Source: Phycisphaeraceae bacterium
GTDB lineage: Bacteria; Planctomycetota; Phycisphaerae; Phycisphaerales; Phycisphaeraceae
NCBI GenBank assembly: GCA_040222855.1
Contig: JAVKCD010000019.1
Coordinates: forward strand, 356,912 to 420,911
Direction: 5' to 3'
Length of the DNA stretch: 64,000 bases
The notes beneath the pieces are model-generated. The model searched no databases. It worked only from the letters and a program-made list of their open reading frames with translations, and was not told the DNA's origin. Positions 60,300 through 64,000 of the stretch are shown here, in pieces. How positions within the stretch are numbered: the first letter of the stretch is position 1; every line of letters begins with the position of its first letter. Made by a program: the position numbers and the translations under genes.

Positions 60300-61247
60300 T
60301 CAGGCCGCAGCGGCGGCGGGGTTGAGTGATGCGAACCCGTCGCGGCCGTTGTGCTTGGCCTTGTAGAGAGCCTGGTCGGCGGTGGTGATGAGTTCCTCGG
60401 CGGTCAGCGGGCGACGGGCGTCGGTCCCGGCGATGCCGATGCTGCACGTCACGCCTGTGGGGTCGAGGCGGATCACGGTCTCATCGGTGTGCAGGGCACC
60501 GCATAGGCGCTGCGCGACCGACTCGGCCAGGGGCAAGCGTGTCTGGGGGAGGATGAGGGCAAACTCGTCTCCGCCGAGCCGACAGGGGATGTCGCTGGTG
60601 CGGCAACTGGCCATCAGGAGCTTGGCGATGCGCTGGATGACCTGATCGCCTCGGGGGTGACCGAGACTGTCGTTGATGGATTTGAAGTGGTCGATATCGA
60701 GGAGCAACAGCGCGAGCGGGCACTGGTACCGCCTGGCGACCTCGATTTCCTGGACGAGTCGCTCGTCGAAGAAGCGTCGGTTGTGCAGCCCGGTGAGGCC
60801 ATCCATGTTGGCGTGCTCGGCGAGCATCAGCAGGAGGGTGCGTGTTCGCAGGGCCGAACGCATCCGCGCGAGCAGTTCGCCGTAGTCAAACGGCTTGACG
60901 ACGTAATCCACGGCGCCGACCTCGAACGCGAGGACCTTGCTCTCGCTGTGCTCCTGAGCGGTGAGGAAGATGACCGGGATGTCCTGGGTCGCGGGATCTG
61001 CCTTGAGCTGAGTGCAGAGATCGAATCCAGAGGCGCCTTCTCCCAGATCGACGTCCAGAAGGATCAGGTCGGGGTTGTTCAAGCGAGCTAGTTCAAGCCC
61101 TGAGGTGATGTCGAATGCTGAGATGAAATCGACTTCGAGCGATTGTCCGCGCGTCTCGATGAGACGGTGGATGTCGGGCGAGTCGTCAATGATCAGGACG
61201 GTTTGGCGTTGGTTCATGGGACGGTGACGCGTTGCGGGTTTCTTCAC
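60300..61247 (-). CDS. Receiver-GGDEF diguanylate cyclase (response regulator)
   Basis: A 315-residue response regulator making c-di-GMP. The receiver (about 14-135) has the acidic pair in IIDDSPD, phosphoacceptor Asp in LLDVDLGEG, Thr in FLTAQE and Lys in VVKPF. The GGDEF domain (about 150-310) has the exact LGGDEFALILP active site and an inhibitory RxxD site (RTSD) five residues before it. The start is given as GTG at 61247, directly after the Hpt gene's stop (TAAGTG); an ATG at 61217 is also plausible. Confidence 0.93.
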   Translation of the reverse strand: MKKPATRHRPMNQRQTVLIIDDSPDIHRLIETRGQSLEVDFISAFDITSGLELARLNNPDLILLDVDLGEGASGFDLCTQLKADPATQDIPVIFLTAQEHSESKVLAFEVGAVDYVVKPFDYGELLARMRSALRTRTLLLMLAEHANMDGLTGLHNRRFFDERLVQEIEVARRYQCPLALLLLDIDHFKSINDSLGHPRGDQVIQRIAKLLMASCRTSDIPCRLGGDEFALILPQTRLPLAESVAQRLCGALHTDETVIRLDPTGVTCSIGIAGTDARRPLTAEELITTADQALYKAKHNGRDGFASLNPAAAAA

Positions 61248-61565
61248 TTAGACGGTTGCCCTCTGGCAGAGCTGCACGAGTTGATCGACCTGAGCGATGA
61301 GTCCGTCCATGTCTTGCTCAGAGCGTGCCAGGGTTTCGACCTCGCGTGCCTTCTCGGTGATGGGCATGAACCCGTAACCGCCGGCGGCCCCTTTGAGTTG
61401 GTGGGCCAGTCGGGTCAGGTCGCTGATCTGATGCGCTTTGAGGGCAGCGGTGATCTGATCGAGTCGGGCGGGGAGTTCATCCACGAACATTCGTGCGAGC
61501 TCGCGCATCTCGGGTTCGTCTGCGTATGTGCTGATCAGGGGTTTCGCGGGCGTACCCAAGGCCAA
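61248..61565 (-). CDS. Stand-alone histidine phosphotransfer (Hpt) protein
   Basis: A 105-residue four-helix protein with the phosphorylated His in LAHQLKGAAGGYGF (about residue 54). It should relay phosphate to a receiver; the adjacent receiver-GGDEF gene is the obvious partner. It begins at a TTG with GGAG five bases upstream; the next gene begins at the base after its stop. No hybrid kinase is nearby. Confidence 0.88.
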   Translation of the reverse strand: MALGTPAKPLISTYADEPEMRELARMFVDELPARLDQITAALKAHQISDLTRLAHQLKGAAGGYGFMPITEKAREVETLARSEQDMDGLIAQVDQLVQLCQRATV

Positions 61566-61737
61566 GAATCTCCGCGTCGGTAACTCTTTATCTCATTGGA
61601 TGAACCGATGGCCTCTTGCCATCGGGATGATTTGCCTTTCGGTTGATCAGCAGCCCTTGGCGACGACACGAATGCATGCTCATGGTTAGCCGCACTGATC
61701 AGAGGCCTATAGACGCCAGAGTCGTTACAAACGGTGC

Positions 61738-62466
61738 ATGCAGCAGAGACTTAAGCAGTTGAACCAGACCGTGGCGGACTGTAAGCGGTGCCCGCGGCTG
61801 GCGGCCTATCTCAAAGAGGTCGATGAGCGCAAGCGGGCTTCTTATCGGGAGGAGGATTATTGGAGTCGGCCCGTGCCGAACCTGCTGTCCTCGGATGAGC
61901 TACCGGCTCGCATCCTGATCGTGGGTCTGGCGCCTGGTGCGCACGGGGCCAACCGGACCGGGCGGATGTTCACCGGCGATCGTTCTGGTGACTTCCTGTT
62001 CGAGGCGATGCACCACGCGGGGCTGTGCAATCAGCCAGTGTCCAAGCATTGTCAAGACGGCCTGACGCTGCGTGGCTGTGTCATCACGGCGGCGGCGCAC
62101 TGCGCCCCGCCCGGCAACAAGCCGACGGGTGAGGAGTTGATCTGCTGCCGGGACCACCTGACCGCGACGATTGATCTCATGCCGGAACTGAAGGCTGTCG
62201 TCACCCTGGGTCGTATCGCCCACGATGCGGTGCTGAGCCAGGCGATCGAGCGGGGCTGGATTGAGAGGCGAAAGGATGCGCCCTTTGGCCACGGCCTGGA
62301 GCATTGCGTGGCCGGCGGAGCGGTGGTCTTGCTGCCGAGCTACCACCCGAGTCAGCAGAACACGTTTACCGGGCGGCTGACGATGCCGATGCTCACTCAG
62401 GTCTTTCAGGCCGCCGCAGGATGTACCCGCGATGCGATCAGGCCGGATTTCGCAGGGGATGATTGA
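61738..62466 (+). CDS. Uracil-DNA glycosylase, family 5 (UDGb type)
   Basis: Removes uracil or deaminated bases from DNA. The 242 residues begin with the iron-sulfur cluster pair CKRCPRL (Cys15, Cys18) with further Cys later, then motif 1 GLAPGAHGANRTGRMFTGDRSG, in which a non-acidic residue stands for the family 1 Asp, and the C-terminal SYHPSQQNTFTGRLT, characteristic of family 5. It lies divergent from the Hpt gene over 172 bp. Confidence 0.88.
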   Translation: MQQRLKQLNQTVADCKRCPRLAAYLKEVDERKRASYREEDYWSRPVPNLLSSDELPARILIVGLAPGAHGANRTGRMFTGDRSGDFLFEAMHHAGLCNQPVSKHCQDGLTLRGCVITAAAHCAPPGNKPTGEELICCRDHLTATIDLMPELKAVVTLGRIAHDAVLSQAIERGWIERRKDAPFGHGLEHCVAGGAVVLLPSYHPSQQNTFTGRLTMPMLTQVFQAAAGCTRDAIRPDFAGDD

Positions 62467-62556
62467 CCGGGGGTCCGGGAGCAAGGATGATTATGCAGAC
62501 GGGTCGGCGTGATCCGGGTCATCAGACGCAGAAGCCAACTTTCCGGAGATCAGCCC

Positions 62557-63342
62557 ATGGCAAGCAGCAACCCGGCATTCAGCGATCGTGCGATGGATCG
62601 GATCCGAGCCCAGGCGGATGACGTCCTACGATCGCCATCGGAGCCCCAGGAAAGCGCGCCGGTGCGAGCGACGGGTTCGATGACCATCACCGGGTCGTGC
62701 CTCAAGACGCTGTCGATGTTTGGTCTGGTGATGATCGCTGGCAGCTTTACCTGGGATATGGCTATGAGCGGGTCGCCCAATGCGCAGGCCTGGCTCTTTG
62801 GCGGAGCGATCGGCGGGCTGATTGTTGGGATTCTGACCTGCTTCAAGCCCAATCTGGCACCGATCACCGCACCGATCTACGCGGTCCTGCAAGGCCTGTT
62901 CTTAGGCGGGATCTCGGCGATGTACAACGCCCAGTTCCAGGGCATCGTCCTGCAAGCGGTCATGCTGACCATGGCCGTCGCCTGTGCGATGGCGGCGCTG
63001 TATGCGTTTCGCATCATCCGTGTGACCGCAAAGGTCCGGGGGATGATCGTCTCGGCAACCCTGGCGGTCATGCTCGTATATCTGGCCTCGTTCGTACTTG
63101 GCATGTTTGGAGCGGGGATTCCGTTCCTGCACGACACCGGCCCGCTGGGCATCGGCATCAGCCTGGTGATTGTCGGCATCGCCGCCTTCAACCTACTGCT
63201 GGACTTCGATTTCATCGAGAAGGGTTCGGCCCAGGGCCTGCCGAAGTGGGCGGAGTGGTACGCGGCGTTTGGTCTGATGGTCACGCTGATCTGGCTGTAT
63301 CTGGAGGTTCTCCGGTTGCTCTCGAAGCTGCGGAGCCGGTAA
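62557..63342 (+). CDS. Bax inhibitor-1/YccA family membrane protein
   Basis: A 261-residue membrane protein of about seven predicted helices (first at about 50-68, last at about 238-258), with the pattern of the BI-1/YccA (TMBIM) family: GGAIGGLIVGI, LDFDFIEKGSAQGLPKWAEWYAAFGLMVTLIWLYLEVLRLL at the end. A soluble Ser/Pro-rich N-terminus of 45 residues precedes it. Members act as proton-sensitive calcium leak channels or protease partners (YccA-FtsH). The ATG at 62557 has GGAG nine bases upstream. Confidence 0.85.
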   Translation: MASSNPAFSDRAMDRIRAQADDVLRSPSEPQESAPVRATGSMTITGSCLKTLSMFGLVMIAGSFTWDMAMSGSPNAQAWLFGGAIGGLIVGILTCFKPNLAPITAPIYAVLQGLFLGGISAMYNAQFQGIVLQAVMLTMAVACAMAALYAFRIIRVTAKVRGMIVSATLAVMLVYLASFVLGMFGAGIPFLHDTGPLGIGISLVIVGIAAFNLLLDFDFIEKGSAQGLPKWAEWYAAFGLMVTLIWLYLEVLRLLSKLRSR

Positions 63343-63363
63343 GTGGTGCGGGGGATGGGGGCT

Positions 63364-63978
63364 CTAGCCGTCGAAGGCGTCGAAGTGCTTCTGCTGGATC
63401 GGGACGACAACCTTGAGGATGTCGTGGAGGATACCCGCAGGTGATCCAAGTGAGTCGATCGGGATGACGCGGTCCTGGGGGTAGTGAGCGAGCACGGGGG
63501 CGGTCTCTTCTTCGTAGACGCGCCAGCGTTTGCGGATGACTTTTTCATCGGCGTCATCGTGGCGGTTGTCCTTGAGGGCGCGTTTGCGGAGACGGGCGAA
63601 CATCTCCTTCTCGTCGTTGCAGACCAAGTGGACAATCTTGAGCACGTCGATGTGCTCATCCATGAGCTTGGCCTGCTCGAGCGTGCGTGGGATGCCGTCG
63701 AGGATCAGCAGGTCGAAGTGAGGCTTGAACTGACTCAGGACGGTGTGGGCCTTGATCACCTGGGCCCACATCTTCACGGTGACTTCGTCCGGGACCAGTT
63801 GTCCGCGTGACGAGTATTCGTAAAAGATCTTGCCCAACTCGGACTGCACGTCGATCGAGCGGAACACATCCCCGCAGGAGCAGTGGTAGAAGCCGGGGAT
63901 GCGGCCGAGGATCGCGCCCTGGGTGCCTTTGCCGGCCCCGGGGGCACCAAAGAGGAGCATGGTTTTGTAGCGGTTCAT
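63364..63978 (-). CDS. Adenylate kinase-like nucleoside monophosphate kinase
   Basis: A 204-residue P-loop kinase of the adenylate kinase fold: Walker A FGAPGAGKGTQ near the start, NMP-binding YHCSCGDVFRSID, LVPDEVT, and DGIPRTLEQAKLMD (consensus DGFPRT). The LID region is short, with NRHDDADE and no zinc cysteines. Ile for Phe in the DGFPRT motif and the missing canonical GR-x-DD make it divergent, so it may be a second, specialised enzyme. The start is taken as ATG at 63978; a GTG at 63987 is alternative. The right window edge is 22 bp away. Confidence 0.85.
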   Translation of the reverse strand: MNRYKTMLLFGAPGAGKGTQGAILGRIPGFYHCSCGDVFRSIDVQSELGKIFYEYSSRGQLVPDEVTVKMWAQVIKAHTVLSQFKPHFDLLILDGIPRTLEQAKLMDEHIDVLKIVHLVCNDEKEMFARLRKRALKDNRHDDADEKVIRKRWRVYEEETAPVLAHYPQDRVIPIDSLGSPAGILHDILKVVVPIQQKHFDAFDG

Positions 63979-64000
63979 GCTGATCACGGCCTTTCGAGCC

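Noticed and set aside
1-64000. CRISPR arrays, insertion sequences, integrases, rRNA genes
   Set aside because: No direct repeat series, terminal inverted repeats with a transposase, recombinase frames or rRNA-like segments were seen.

Overview
The window reads as a chromosomal segment of a GC-rich planctomycete, most likely of the class Phycisphaerae. The pointers are an adjacent DUF1501/DUF1800 pair, many short-flagellum-free signalling proteins of the HDOD, HD-GYP and FHA types, frequent TTG/GTG starts, a stand-alone CoaB, and several small secreted or lipoprotein genes that resemble nothing outside that group. This placement is inference from gene content; no marker rRNA is present. No IS element, prophage or CRISPR array was seen.

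Layout. 1-9.2 kb: end of a membrane glycosyltransferase, a Ser/Thr kinase, a PfpI-like protein, a secreted phosphodiesterase-like enzyme, ruvC, and a type IIA topoisomerase pair (A subunit, lipoprotein, B subunit). 9.2-20.8 kb (minus strand): a compact type IV pilus / type II secretion-like operon: pilin, small membrane protein, PilM, PilN, PilO, PilP-like, secretin, TPR lipoprotein, HD-GYP protein, STAS protein, assembly ATPase and PilC/GspF. The ATPase carries an MshEN-type c-di-GMP-binding signature and the operon encodes its own probable c-di-GMP phosphodiesterase, so the machine looks nucleotide-controlled. 20.9-23.2 kb: Nudix hydrolase and lepA. 23.3-30.8 kb: a surface-glycan cluster (WaaP-like kinase, sulfotransferase, glycosyltransferases, FkbM and two other methyltransferases, membrane proteins). 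30.8-33.6 kb: DUF1501 and DUF1800. 33.7-41 kb: a signalling block (HTH-receiver, HDOD-histidine kinase, degenerate receiver-GAF, terminator, then argH coupled to an FHA-GAF histidine kinase). 41.4-44.2 kb: HNH nuclease, tRNA-Tyr, dnaA and a gene-free 465-bp stretch with an AT-rich core and a near-consensus DnaA box. 44.2-64 kb: housekeeping genes (prmC, panC, trpD, tsaB, der, coaB, a UDG, an adenylate-kinase-like gene) mixed with uncharacterised secreted, acidic and membrane proteins, an AraC regulator, a motif-less M16 peptidase homologue and a receiver-GGDEF/Hpt pair.

A chromosome-scale signal stands out. The + strand is C-rich through roughly 4-45 kb and G-rich from about 46.5 kb onward, whichever strand the genes lie on. 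A C-rich to G-rich switch beside dnaA is what a replication origin produces, so oriC probably lies within about 43.8-46.9 kb. The gene-free region upstream of dnaA is the best local candidate.

Starts were reset from the longest ORF wherever a Shine-Dalgarno sequence, domain boundary or overlapping feature argued for it; these choices are stated in each entry. Functions rest on motifs read by eye, with no database search.
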